A DNA stretch of 64,000 nucleotides from Nostoc linckia z4 (GCF_002608075.1 NZ_LAHA01000018.1:45483-109482); one strand, 5' to 3'. Counted from the first letter of the stretch, positions 35,795 through 45,130 are shown. Notes: generated by a model not told the origin, from the sequence alone. Translations and numbers: made by a program.

Positions 35795-36694
35795 ATGACA
35801 GTGCGTCAAGATACAATCTGGGAACGTTTTTTATCGCCTGTAGCGCGTTTGTTCATTAATGAAGATGAGTTGCGGCGTTATCAACAGAGTATTGATTGGG
35901 AGAAAGAAAGCGATCGCTATCGCCGAGCTGATGTCATAATTCCATCGTACTACAGCAATCAAAACTTTCACGGCATCAAAGGCGGATATCTTACTTCTGA
36001 TGCGGCGGTTACTTACGACCCCATAACGCAGTATGTTCTGCTACCTAACGAAAATCTGATTCGTCAGGCTTTAATTGATGCTGTCAAAGTCAAACCACGA
36101 CGCATACTCGATTTAGGTTGCGGTACGGGTTCCACTACTTTAATGTTGAAACAAGCTTTTCCTGAAGCCGAAGTGATTGGTTTGGATTTATCACCTTATA
36201 TGTTATTGAGGGCACAACATAAAAGCCAAGCTGCTGGTTTGGATATAGTCTGGCGACATGGAAATGCTGAGAAAACTGGTTTGAGTGATGCAACATTTGA
36301 TTTGGTGACAGCTGCTTTACTATTTCACGAAATACCAGATGCAGTGTCATTGGCAATTTTGCGCGAAAGCTTCCGGTTATTGGTAACTGGAGGACAAGTG
36401 TTAATTCAAGATGGCAACCAAAAGACTCTGCGTCAATTAGAATGGCTCAATGACCTTTTTGAAGAACCATATATTCGTGAGTATGCCAATGGTAGCGTTG
36501 ATGCGAATATGGGTGCAGCAGGGTTTGAAGCTGTGCGAACTCAAGACGTTTGGTGGATAAATCAGGTAACTAGCGGTATTAAACCGATTGCATCAGAAAA
36601 TATCCGTCAAGCGAGTGCAATTTCAATAGACACCACAATAGATAATAATAATTTGGAGGAACTTGGATCGCCAGCGTTTGGCATAATCGCATGA
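35795..36694 (+). CDS. class I SAM-dependent methyltransferase
   Basis: A 299-residue protein. The Rossmann methyltransferase core sits at about residues 95-225, with the SAM motif LDLGCGTGSTT, the acidic ribose ligand in VIGLDLSPYML and a motif III-like TGGQVLIQDGN. An N-terminal extension of about 90 residues (RRYRRADVIIPSYY) may bind the substrate, which is unknown. The stop overlaps the ATG of the next gene (ATGA at 36691), so it is translationally coupled to a HAD hydrolase. Confidence 0.82.
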   Translation: MTVRQDTIWERFLSPVARLFINEDELRRYQQSIDWEKESDRYRRADVIIPSYYSNQNFHGIKGGYLTSDAAVTYDPITQYVLLPNENLIRQALIDAVKVKPRRILDLGCGTGSTTLMLKQAFPEAEVIGLDLSPYMLLRAQHKSQAAGLDIVWRHGNAEKTGLSDATFDLVTAALLFHEIPDAVSLAILRESFRLLVTGGQVLIQDGNQKTLRQLEWLNDLFEEPYIREYANGSVDANMGAAGFEAVRTQDVWWINQVTSGIKPIASENIRQASAISIDTTIDNNNLEELGSPAFGIIA

Positions 36695-37416
36695 CTTTAA
36701 AGGCAGTTCTCTTTGATTTTAATGGTGTCATCATTAACGATGAGCAAATCCACCTGCAACTGATTGATGAGATTCTCATTCAAGAGAATCTGCAACCACA
36801 GAGGGTTGATGAGCGTCAAACTTCTTTAGGACGCAGCGATCGCGCTTGTTTTACTCAACTACTCTCCAATCGTGGTAGAATCGTGACGGAAAAATATTTA
36901 ACTCAACTGCTGCACCGCAAAGCTGAAGCTTACACGCTAGAACTGGAAAAAATTGAGAAACTGCCTTTATATCCAGGTGTGGAAGATTTAATCTATCAAG
37001 TGCGATCGCGTAATCTGAAATTAGGATTAGTCAGTGGTGCTATTCGCAAAGAAATAGAACTGGTACTACATCGGGCTAAACTGAACGAATACTTTAAAAT
37101 TATTGTCGCCGGTGATGACATCACTGCTAGTAAACCAGAACCCGATGGTTATCTACTAGCAGTGAAAAAGTTGAACGAAGAATACCCGGAATTGAATCTC
37201 CAACCCCAAGAATGTCTAGCAATTGAAGATACACCAGCTGGTATTCAAGCAGCAAAGCGATCGCACATGCAAGTGGTGGGTGTAGCGAACACTTACCCCT
37301 TTCACATGCTTCAGCGCTGCTGTAACTGGACTGTCGATTACCTCACTGATTTAGAACTCCAACGCGTGCAGGAAGTTTATTCTCAAAAACAGTCCCAGCC
37401 ATCAGTAAGTGAATGA
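36691..37416 (+). CDS. HAD-superfamily hydrolase, beta-phosphoglucomutase-like
   Basis: A 241-residue subfamily IA HAD enzyme. Motif I is DFNGVI (Asp9), motif II LGLVSGA, the Lys site ASKPEPDGYL and motif IV AIEDTPAGIQAAK. The second acid of motif I, normally Asp, is Asn11, a variation that may reduce or alter phosphatase activity. Cap domain at about 18-85. It is coupled by ATGA overlap to the upstream methyltransferase, so they may act on one substrate. Substrate unknown. Confidence 0.82.
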   Translation: MTLKAVLFDFNGVIINDEQIHLQLIDEILIQENLQPQRVDERQTSLGRSDRACFTQLLSNRGRIVTEKYLTQLLHRKAEAYTLELEKIEKLPLYPGVEDLIYQVRSRNLKLGLVSGAIRKEIELVLHRAKLNEYFKIIVAGDDITASKPEPDGYLLAVKKLNEEYPELNLQPQECLAIEDTPAGIQAAKRSHMQVVGVANTYPFHMLQRCCNWTVDYLTDLELQRVQEVYSQKQSQPSVSE

Positions 37417-37443
37417 TAAAATATTCATTGGTGAATCAATTAC

Positions 37444-37516
37444 GGGGAATTAGCTCAGTTGGTAGAGCGCTGCGATCGCACCGCAGAGGTCAGGGATTCG
37501 AGTTCCCTATTCTCCA
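37444..37516 (+). tRNA. tRNA-Ala, anticodon CGC
   Basis: A full cloverleaf: acceptor GGGGAAT with ATTCTCC, D stem GCTC/GAGC with AGTTGGTA loop, anticodon stem CTGCG/CGCAG with 7-nt loop ATCGCAC (anticodon CGC at 37477-37479), and T arm AGGGA-TTCGAGT-TCCCT. The discriminator base is A and CCA is not encoded. The HIP1 octamer GCGATCGC occupies 37472-37479, including the anticodon. Confidence 0.92.
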
Positions 37517-37862
37517 TTTGTCCGTTGTGGAAATTATAGCAGGGAAGAGGCAATAGTTTGGTAGTGGAGTGTTTTAGCTAATTTGGTGCTTTAGTTTTTG
37601 CTTGATTCCTCCTCAAAAACTAACTGGATAAAGATGTTTGAGTTTGACTCTGGCATCTTCAATGCCCGATCGCACTTAATATAAGTGGTAGGTATGGCGA
37701 TCGCATCCTTAGTTTTTAACGATATGCAATGATTTGTCCCAAATGCTTGAGGATTTTTAGAACCTGATAAAGATTATTACGGTATTGCGAACCGTTTGCA
37801 AACAACTCAGAAATAGCATATTGTTTACCCAAAGTTTTGATAAATAAATAGCTGCTACCATG

Positions 37863-38093
37863 CAATTGAGTTGTGTCGCCTCGCAATTGAATTGCGTCGC
37901 CTCGCAATTGAGTTGCGTCGCCTCGCAATTGAGTTGCGTCGCCTCGCAATTGAGTTGTATCGCCTCGCAATTGAGTTGCGTCGCCTCGCAATTGAGTTGC
38001 GTCGCCTCGCAATTGAGTTGTGTCGCCTCGCAATTGAGTTGTGTCGCCTCGCAATTGAGTTGCGTCGCCTCGCAATTGAGTTGTGTTGGTGTG
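37863..38093. repeat. 21-bp minisatellite, 11 units
   Basis: Eleven units starting CAATTGAGTTG and continuing GTCGCCTCG, at exact 21-bp spacing from 37863; the last is degenerate. Because the unit is a multiple of three, several frames stay open. On the minus strand it reads the heptapeptide QLRGDAT over and over, fused to a unique tail (37716-37865, ending LKILKHLGQIIAYR). Whether that frame (37716-38075) is a real gene cannot be decided: it would have to start with TTG inside the repeat. Confidence 0.85.
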
Positions 38094-38159
38094 CGATTGC
38101 TAAATTAATCTTTTTTTTAACTGTGGCGATCGCAACTTAATTAATAGTTATCAATTTTG

Positions 38160-38385
38160 TAACAACGAACCGCATAGACGCGGTAGCGGCTTCCCGCAGG
38201 GTAGGACGCATTCGCCAAGCGTCTCCTCAGAGAAGGACACAAAGAAATAAGAGTTTGAGAGAGTTTTTGCATAAGTCCTATATTTGAAACCTTTCCCCCT
38301 TTCCCCTTCCCCTTTCCCCTTTCCCCTTTTCCCTTTCCCCTTTCCCCTTTCCCCCTTCCCCTTCCCCTTCCCCCTGCGTCTGATT
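38160..38385. repeat. dispersed repeat and pyrimidine-rich tract
   Basis: It holds CCTACCCTGCGGGAAGCCGC with GCGTCTCC-type blocks (38170-38230), common intergenic modules in this window, then about 90 bp of CCTTTCCCC repeats (38290-38375) just beyond the TPR gene stop. Confidence 0.55.
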
Positions 38386-38390
38386 TCCAC

Positions 38391-40133
38391 TCAAACTTTT
38401 TCTAAATTTTCCCGCATCGCCAGACATCGGGCATGATTCACACCCCGAACTCGCTCACAAATTTGTAATGCTTGCAAATAAAGAGATCTGGCTTGACTAT
38501 AACGCCCCGTTTCCCGATAAATTTCGGCTAAATTATTCAGACTTTCGGCAACATTCGGATGATTTTCTCCCAACAACAGCTTATCAAGTTCTAACGCTTT
38601 GATACATAAAGGTTCCGCCTCTTGATAGCGTTTCTGTTCCCGATACAAATAACCCAAAGCATAGATAGTATCTGCTAAAAGTGGATGCGCTTTTTGTAAT
38701 ACGCGCTGCTTCAGTTCCAAAGATTGCAAAAACAAAGATTCTGCTTCATCGTAGCGTCCTTGAGCGCGGTAGATTAAACCTAAATTATGCAAATCTGTCG
38801 CCACATCAGGATTTTCTTCGCCTAAAAATTGCTTGTCTAATTCTATAGCTTGTTGCGATAAAGGTTCAGCTTCACTGAAGCGTCCTTGATGGTAATAAAG
38901 TAGGGCTAAATTATTTAATATCAACGCAACAGAAGGATGATTTTCACTCAGTAAAACTTTAGCAATTTCTAAGGAACGCAGATACAAAGGTTCTGCCTCA
39001 TCATAACGTCCTTGCTCATCATATAATAATGCTAAATTATTCAGACTAGCCACAACATCAGCATGATTTTCTCCCAACAAATTTTTCCTTAATTCCAAAG
39101 CTTGTTGATAGAGAACTTCTGCTTTGTTATATTGTCCCGTAGATTTATAAATTCCTGCCAAATTATTCAAACTAGTAGCATAAGCAGGATGATTTTCACC
39201 TAATAGGCGTTTCCTTAATTCCAAAGCCTGTTGATATAGTGGTTCTGCTTCGCTGTAGCGTCCTGTTGCACGATATAAACCTGCTAAATTGTTGAAACTA
39301 GTAGCTAAGTCTATTTGCAAACCTAATTCATTTTGCAATTCAATGGCTTGACGCCAATACTTGATTGCTAATTCTTGTTCTTCTTGATAATTTTGAGACT
39401 CACCACGTTCTAATCTACTGCGGTAAATATCACCCAATCTAGAATATAAAGTAGCTAAGCTAGGGTCTTTAGTTCCTCGTTCGTGTTCGATATTATCAAT
39501 TAGCCTTTGTAAATCTTGGATAGGTAAGAAGAAATGATTATTTACATTAGTATCTGTGCCAGCTAATTCTGTATCTCGAAAAACAAAACGTATAGGTTCT
39601 AATTCTTTACCAGCAATAGCATTAGTTTTTTTAGACACAAATCGAAATACACCATTCCGCCAACTCCAAAAATCAGGAGCTTTTTTACTCAAGTTAACTA
39701 AAATTTGATTAGTTACCCAAAGGACAATTGTAAAAGGAAAATCACGCAATCCTTCCCTTGTCCATTGTAAATAACCAAAAAATTTCTCCTGTTCTGATTG
39801 TTCTTGTCCTAATCTGAGGAAATAAAGTTGTTCTGCACCCGTGACAGTAATTATCGCTGGTTGACGCTGACGCAGATATTCTTCTTGTTCTACGAGTTGG
39901 TTGAGGGCAGCTTTTAAACTTGGTTCATGGCGTGCTAAGATTACCCGATATGCACAAAAATTCAGTTGAAGTTCGGCTTCATATCTAGCAATAATTTCAT
40001 CGCGAAAGCCGGGATCGTCACAAACCGCAATTAATAAATTTAATCCTTGGGTTTGAGCTTCAATAGAAACAATTAAATCATCATAAGCATCTTCATTATC
40101 CCCCTCATCATCTAACAAATCTTCATTGGACAT
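38391..40133 (-). CDS. TPR protein with N-terminal STAND-like (inactive NTPase-type) domain
   Basis: 580 residues. Residues 1-200 resemble a NTPase-like domain without a P-loop: LIAVCDDPGFRDEII, then ITVTGAEQLYFL, and the block LVLWVTNQ-type (FTIVLWVTNQIL) with PDFWSWRNGVFRF. Residues about 230-575 hold eight 42-residue kinesin-light-chain-type TPR units (YSEAEPLYQQALELRKRLLGENHP). The gene begins 11 bp before the stop of an AAA ATPase gene, so the two are translationally coupled and likely form one system. The TPRs probably bind a protein partner. A role in signalling or conflict with invaders is a guess from architecture. Confidence 0.7.
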   Translation of the reverse strand: MSNEDLLDDEGDNEDAYDDLIVSIEAQTQGLNLLIAVCDDPGFRDEIIARYEAELQLNFCAYRVILARHEPSLKAALNQLVEQEEYLRQRQPAIITVTGAEQLYFLRLGQEQSEQEKFFGYLQWTREGLRDFPFTIVLWVTNQILVNLSKKAPDFWSWRNGVFRFVSKKTNAIAGKELEPIRFVFRDTELAGTDTNVNNHFFLPIQDLQRLIDNIEHERGTKDPSLATLYSRLGDIYRSRLERGESQNYQEEQELAIKYWRQAIELQNELGLQIDLATSFNNLAGLYRATGRYSEAEPLYQQALELRKRLLGENHPAYATSLNNLAGIYKSTGQYNKAEVLYQQALELRKNLLGENHADVVASLNNLALLYDEQGRYDEAEPLYLRSLEIAKVLLSENHPSVALILNNLALLYYHQGRFSEAEPLSQQAIELDKQFLGEENPDVATDLHNLGLIYRAQGRYDEAESLFLQSLELKQRVLQKAHPLLADTIYALGYLYREQKRYQEAEPLCIKALELDKLLLGENHPNVAESLNNLAEIYRETGRYSQARSLYLQALQICERVRGVNHARCLAMRENLEKV

Positions 40134-41415
40134 TAATAGCTCCCTGCCTTTTCAAGCTTTCGATAATAATTGGATGAACATCGTACCATGTTTCTTCAGT
40201 GCGATATTCTAGAACGTATAAACTATGTAGTAAATCTAAAAATTCAGGTTGTTTGGGGTCATTGGGCATAAATTCTTCGTAAACACTTTGTAAAATATCA
40301 ATATCAACTTTTCCTAAACTGATAGAAAAATCATTGCGAATTTTATTGATTGCTTGGGCGAGAATTCCATCGTCAATAATAACTTCGGCGTTGGGATTGC
40401 GTCGAATCATCCGCAAACAAATACGGCAACATTCTTTAGAAATGCGAATTAATTCTCGTAATACGCCCCCACTATAAATTACAATTTTTTCAGCAGTTTC
40501 TGGTGCTATTAATTCACTGGCAATGCGCTTGTGTAAAACTTCACCGAGAATCTTTGTTGCTTCGGAACGCGGTTGAGCATGAGGAAAGCGATTTTTACCT
40601 TTGTCAAAAATTTTTAGGACAGGCATTGCTACAATTTGGTCATTAGTTTCAGTGGCAATGATTGTGCTAATAAAAGTTTCTCGTAAAACTGCAATGGGTA
40701 TTGTGTAGATAATCCGAAAATTCGGTTGACAAAGAGCTTTAATATTATCTTTGTAAATTTCATTCACTCTGCCTAAATCCAGTTTATCTAAATCATCAAT
40801 GATGACTAAAACATCTTGTTTAGTTGCAGCTTGAATCAAAGCCGCAATTTCGTTAATTCTCGCCACTAAATCTGAAATTTTGCGCTCAAACTCTTGTTTA
40901 ATTTCATCCCGGACGCTAGCATCAGCTTTTAATTTAGAACTAATTAACTTGAGTAAGTCAAAACCTATCTCAGCCTCTACTTGCAAATTTAATTCTTCAG
41001 TGCGAGTCCGGGTAGCAAACCATTTATAAAGAGCCTCTTTAGTACTTTGAGGAATATCAACTTGGCGCGCTTCTGCTTCTGCCATTAAATTGACTGCAAT
41101 GGCAAAGAGAATATTAATATGGTTCACTGCTGACATTTCAATTTTGTCAGCAATGGAAAATAGAACAACAAAATACTTATTTTGAATCTGCCTGCTAAAT
41201 TCAGCCAACAAAGTTGACTTACCACAACCGCGATGTCCTGTAAAGACAATTTTGCCATCTTTATTGGGACTGTCTTCAACTAATTGGTTGAGGTCTGCAA
41301 TTAAATCATCACCATATTCGACTCTAAATCTTTCCATCTCGTTCCGTTCCATTAACGGAAATAGTTCGAGATTGCTATATGCTGACTGAAAGGAATTTAA
41401 TAATTCTTGAGACAT
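40123..41415 (-). CDS. AAA/STAND-type P-loop ATPase
   Basis: 430 residues. Walker A is GHRGCGKST (60-68), Walker B VLVIIDDLD (about 202-210), with a sensor-like IIYTIPIAVLR and a helical lid containing SGGVLRELIRISKECCR. The C-terminal segment carries a winged-helix-like part (VLEYRTEETWYDVHPIIIESL). No membrane helix. It is the first gene of an overlapping pair with the TPR protein at 38391. The layout resembles ATPases of KAP/STAND signalling proteins, with the sensor on a separate chain. Exact function unknown. Confidence 0.75.
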   Translation of the reverse strand: MSQELLNSFQSAYSNLELFPLMERNEMERFRVEYGDDLIADLNQLVEDSPNKDGKIVFTGHRGCGKSTLLAEFSRQIQNKYFVVLFSIADKIEMSAVNHINILFAIAVNLMAEAEARQVDIPQSTKEALYKWFATRTRTEELNLQVEAEIGFDLLKLISSKLKADASVRDEIKQEFERKISDLVARINEIAALIQAATKQDVLVIIDDLDKLDLGRVNEIYKDNIKALCQPNFRIIYTIPIAVLRETFISTIIATETNDQIVAMPVLKIFDKGKNRFPHAQPRSEATKILGEVLHKRIASELIAPETAEKIVIYSGGVLRELIRISKECCRICLRMIRRNPNAEVIIDDGILAQAINKIRNDFSISLGKVDIDILQSVYEEFMPNDPKQPEFLDLLHSLYVLEYRTEETWYDVHPIIIESLKRQGAINVQ

Positions 41416-42385
41416 TAGATTGTGCCGTAAAAGTGCTAGCTATTCATATAATGCCTCATCATTTTTGTTGTTAAAGCTCAGGCAATGTCTAGAAAAGATG
41501 ATGCCGATTTTATTGATAAAGATTTATCAATTAATAATTACTAAGTAACTTTTATATGATGTCTTAAAAAATAGATGCTCTCTACCAAAATATCAACCAA
41601 TAAACAAGTAACATACCTGAATCATGCATCAGGCTAAATAATAGATTATACATCAATTTATTAAATATCAATAATAGATTATACAAACTTGATAGTAAAA
41701 GTTACTTAATAAATCAAGAAAATAAAATTTTCAGTTATAAAAATAAATTTTTAGTGTGGTTTGTTGATTAGGGCGCAATGTCACTTACTGAAAGCTATTT
41801 TTAGGTAAATAGACGATACTTTAGGGCGACAACAGTTACATTCAATTCTAGATTGTAGCTAGCCTAACACGGTTAAAGGGCAATACAGTTCAGTTAAGCA
41901 TTTTTTCCTTCTCTTTCTCTCTTTTCTCTGCGTCCTCTGCGCCTGGAGCGGTAGCCTGCGGCAAGCCGCTGCGCGTCTACGTAAAAAAAATGACTTTGAC
42001 AAAGAGTGCTAGCTTTAACACCAAGCGTATTGGGTTAAAGGGGAAAAGGAAAATACCAAACCTTTCCCCTTCCCTTTTTACCGACTGCTGCAAGAAGTCT
42101 ACTTTATTGACTAAAAAATATCAGGCTAAAATCCTAACTGCGAATTTCTTCCTGAAATATATGGAGAAAATTCCAAGTATTAATACATAAATCATTATTT
42201 ATTTACTTGTGTTCTATTTGTGAATATGAGATGATTATTTACATTTAATACTGTTAATCGACGTATTTGCAGTATTTAACTTGTGAAACAGACGGATATC
42301 TGTATTTTGCAACCTCGAATAAAGGCTGCACAATTTGTTTTGCCGACTTACACAAGAGCCTTATTCGATAGTAAGGAGTGTAGAT
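41416..42385. other. intergenic region, about 970 bp
   Basis: Strongly AT-rich, upstream of two divergent genes. AAGTAACTTTTA (41540-41551) and its complement TAAAAGTTACTT (41697-41708) form a distant inverted pair, and AATAATAGATTATACA occurs twice (41638, 41668). A GGAGCGGTAGCCTGCGGCAA module lies near 41945. Beyond 42009 there is a partial foldback element ending AAGAAGTCTA at 42101. No gene was found. Confidence 0.5.
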
Positions 42386-43342
42386 GTGAATTTAAGATAT
42401 TTATTGTCCAAGTTGAAAAAACCGAAGTTATTTACTTTGGCAGCAGTATTTTTTGCTGTTGTGTTGATTGTCCCGTTATTACCTTTTTCTGCATTTTCCG
42501 CTAGTCCTCGTGCTAATATTCAGTTTGTTTCACCAAATTGGGTTATCGAGAATTCCAAAAATGCAAATTTGCGAATTCTGGATGTGCGAAACTTTCCTCT
42601 CGACTATATAGAAGGACATCTTCCTGGGGCAGTAAATATTGCTGATACTGCTTTTCGCGGCCCCAGACAAGGCTTACCCGTGCAGTATTGGAACAATGAA
42701 AAACTAGCACTAATCTTTGCGAATTCTGGATTAACAAATAACAGTCGGGTTCTTGTATATTCAGATGACAGAGATGTTTTAGGGGCAACAATGGTTGCTT
42801 ATTTACTAGAACGTGCTGGACTGAAAGATATTGCTGTATTAGATGGTGGTTACACAGGTTATAAAGCTACTCAAGATGTAACCAAAGAATTTCCTAAATA
42901 TTCAGTGGGAAAATTCACACTTAGGGATAATCCTTCAGTGCGAGTGAGTTTAAATGATGTGAAAAAACTCATCGGCAAACCAGGAGTAACCTTTATCGAT
43001 CCCAGACCAGAAAAATTATTTCGGGGCGAGGAAAATATTTGGATACGTAACGGACACATTCCTGGTGCGCGGAATATTCCTTGGGTGACATTTGTAGATG
43101 CTCAAAATCCTCACAAGTTAAAGTCATTAGAGGAGATTAAGAAAATTCTCGCTGATAAAAAGATTAATCCTTCAAGTGACATTATTATTTCTTGTAGCAC
43201 CGGCAGAGAAGCAACATTACAATATGTCGTTTTAAAGCATCTGCTTGGCTATCCAAAAGTCAGGGTTTATGAAGGTGCTTGGACTGAGTATAGCACTCAG
43301 AAGGATTTACCAGTGGCTACTGGAGAGGAAAAATCAGCTTAA
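42386..43342 (+). CDS. two-domain rhodanese-type sulfurtransferase, membrane-anchored or exported
   Basis: 318 residues from GTG 42386, chosen because AAGGAG (42373-42378) lies seven bases upstream; ATG 42383 would stop at once. Residues about 10-38 are a signal/anchor helix (LFTLAAVFFAVVLIVPLLPF). Two rhodanese domains follow: an inactive N-terminal one (DVRNFPLDYIEGHLPGA) and a C-terminal one with the active loop CSTGREA (Cys270). Such enzymes move sulfane sulfur from thiosulfate or 3-mercaptopyruvate to a thiol acceptor; here the location would be outside the cytoplasmic membrane. A small secreted protein gene follows at 43363. Confidence 0.85.
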   Translation: MNLRYLLSKLKKPKLFTLAAVFFAVVLIVPLLPFSAFSASPRANIQFVSPNWVIENSKNANLRILDVRNFPLDYIEGHLPGAVNIADTAFRGPRQGLPVQYWNNEKLALIFANSGLTNNSRVLVYSDDRDVLGATMVAYLLERAGLKDIAVLDGGYTGYKATQDVTKEFPKYSVGKFTLRDNPSVRVSLNDVKKLIGKPGVTFIDPRPEKLFRGEENIWIRNGHIPGARNIPWVTFVDAQNPHKLKSLEEIKKILADKKINPSSDIIISCSTGREATLQYVVLKHLLGYPKVRVYEGAWTEYSTQKDLPVATGEEKSA

Positions 43343-43362
43343 TAGTAAATCAGGATAAATGT

Positions 43363-43521
43363 ATGAAATATGCAATTTTGTTCGTTGCAGCAGCAATTAC
43401 AATCTTGGGGCCAGTAGATGTATTTGCTAATAACAATCAAGATCGAGATAGCTTAGTAAGTTGTAGAAGGAGTAAAGACCAATCTCCAGTAAATTCTACA
43501 AGCGATCGCTCAGGAGCATAG
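43363..43521 (+). CDS. small secreted protein (52 aa)
   Basis: A short frame of 52 residues: a signal peptide (MKYAILFVAAAITILGPVDV, cut likely after FAN) and a 30-residue polar tail with one Cys. It begins 20 bp after the sulfurtransferase stop, with AGGA upstream, so it is likely co-transcribed. No known family; the mature peptide is too short to assign a role. It may be missed by gene finders. Confidence 0.5.
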   Translation: MKYAILFVAAAITILGPVDVFANNNQDRDSLVSCRRSKDQSPVNSTSDRSGA

Positions 43522-43527
43522 TAAGAA

Positions 43528-43566
43528 AATCTCCCGCTAAAATGTAAATTATTTAGCGGTGAGATT
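43528..43566 (-). terminator. hairpin terminator between convergent genes
   Basis: AATCTCCCGCTAAA and TTTAGCGGTGAGATT pair over 14 bp with one bulge. On the minus strand the stem is followed by TTTTCTT, a good terminator for the CmcJ-like gene. It may also slow plus-strand transcription from the sulfurtransferase unit. Confidence 0.7.
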
Positions 43567-43591
43567 GTCAATATTTTGCACTCAAACTGAG

Positions 43592-44461
43592 TTATTCAGG
43601 AAAGAACACGAATGTCCGCAACTCGATACTCTCTCGTGGAGGTGCATTTGGGGGGCTGGTGGGGTCTTCAAATCCCGTATGGAGTGCAAAGCGGGCGCGT
43701 CCGTCTTCTGCGGAGTCGAAACACTTAATCAATACCACTTCGTTCCTTTGCATTTGTGGCAAGTAGTACCATTGATGTTTTGGATTATAAGTGACGGCGT
43801 AGGTTTCCCCAATGCGATCGGGGTATATGAGATCGTTCACTACCAAGTCTGTTGGTACAACACTTTGGGCATCACATAGTGTTAGTGGTGATTCTTGAAT
43901 TGTGTCGCCAATTCCTCGCCAAACATTGATAATCGCAAACCGTCGTTGTAACAGGCTATCAATGTTATCTATACCCTGTGCAGCTAACTCTCTGCGGGCG
44001 CGTCTATGTCCACCTGAAGTACTGAAGTCATTATGTACGCGTTTCACAGGTTCCCTAATTCCACTATTGATATCCTGCTTCATCAATGTGGCGTTACGCA
44101 AGGTGCAATCAAATATCACTACTTCAGTTGCACCAGTCGCTTCTTTTAATAACTGTTTTGCTTCTGGGTAATAAACTTGACGTACTTCCTCTCGATCGTA
44201 AAAGTTACGGACGCTGGTATTATGCTGGGTAAATGCAAAACCTTCTCGGTCTAGCGAAATATTTTGTGCGATGGAACGAGCATTGTAAATTGGCACTTTG
44301 TATGACTGATAGTTGCCATTGGAACGAACAACACCTGATGGTGGTTCATAAGCATAGCTAAAAAGCTTGTCTGTAGTTGGCAACAGGTAACTGAGGTTAG
44401 CCTCCACAGATGGCAAATCCTCAACAATCGGTCTGTCTAGAACTTGGCTATTTAAGCTCAT
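43592..44461 (-). CDS. CmcJ/NvfI-family oxidoreductase
   Basis: A 289-residue protein of the CmcJ/NvfI (GA4-desaturase-like) family: an N-terminal PSVEANLSYL segment, DFSTSGGHRRARREL, the core INVWRGIGDTIQESPLTLCDAQSV, and the end LHTGFEDPTSPPNAPPRESIELRTFVFF. Family members include the cephamycin 7-methoxylation protein CmcJ and fungal enzymes, some of which act as Fe(II)/2-oxoglutarate oxygenases. No biosynthetic cluster surrounds it here; it stands alone, so the substrate is open. Its upstream region has a hairpin (GGAGACAA/TTGTCTCC, 44522-44545). Confidence 0.8.
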   Translation of the reverse strand: MSLNSQVLDRPIVEDLPSVEANLSYLLPTTDKLFSYAYEPPSGVVRSNGNYQSYKVPIYNARSIAQNISLDREGFAFTQHNTSVRNFYDREEVRQVYYPEAKQLLKEATGATEVVIFDCTLRNATLMKQDINSGIREPVKRVHNDFSTSGGHRRARRELAAQGIDNIDSLLQRRFAIINVWRGIGDTIQESPLTLCDAQSVVPTDLVVNDLIYPDRIGETYAVTYNPKHQWYYLPQMQRNEVVLIKCFDSAEDGRARFALHTGFEDPTSPPNAPPRESIELRTFVFFPE

Positions 44462-44575
44462 AAGTCATACCATTTGTAATTTTGTGATTAGACCTAAGTT
44501 CAAAAAGAAAGCAACGAAGGGGGAGACAAGGAAAGATTTGTCTCCTTTATTTGGAACACAAAAGACGCGGTTTCT

Positions 44576-44676
44576 GGGAACTCCAAAAAATAAAGAGCAA
44601 CTTCAGGTGGTTGAATGTTGACTGTGAATCATTAAGGGTCAACAGTCTTCTATGGAATTTTTACTTGGAAGTCCCT
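44576..44676. mobile_element. miniature inverted-repeat element, family 1, inverted copy
   Basis: Read in reverse it starts AGGGACTTCCAAGTAAAAAT, continues TCCATAGAAGACTGTTGAC, and ends CTCCAAAAAATAAAG-like, matching the element at 12593-12702 in opposite orientation and about 10 bp shorter. The central TTGACTG foldback has decayed. Confidence 0.6.
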
Positions 44677-44859
44677 AAATAAGTTATCTCTGCATCATCA
44701 TTACGGAGATATGAATAATTTAGCTTTAGACTACTGGCTCTATTATAAAATACAGTTTATCTACCGAGTATAAGGTGTTTATTTTAGGAGTATTGCATGG
44801 GCTTTAATAAAATTCAAGCCCTTAGACAATAAAATTAGGACTTAGGCAACGCCGATATT

Positions 44860-44977
44860 GGACTTCTAAGAGAAGTCGGGAAAAGGGGGGTACATGTTTG
44901 GTATTTTCCCTTTCCCCAATTTAAAGATGCTTCCCTTTGACCACAAGAGTGCAAACAGCACTTTTGCAAGAAGTCTA
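44860..44977. mobile_element. purine-rich foldback element, family 2, copy d
   Basis: GGACTTCTAAGAGAAGTC opens it and TTGCAAGAAGTCTA closes it; the middle has GTTTGGTATTTTCCCTTTCC and AAGAGTGCAAACAGCACTTT. It is most like copy e at 48048. Confidence 0.65.
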
Positions 44978-45130
44978 TTGTCATTGCGATGGAAACAAAG
45001 TGTAGGAGAACAATCCCAGTGTCAGGAGAGATTACTACGCCATCGCTCCTAATGAGGAAATTACGTTATTTTTGCGTCATTCGTGAAAATCTATCGATGC
45101 GCCGGGCATACATCGCGGCAATTTGCAATC

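Noticed and set aside
37860..38093. Regular repeats that might be a CRISPR array
   Set aside because: The 21-bp units are contiguous with no variable spacers, so this is a minisatellite. No cas genes are present.
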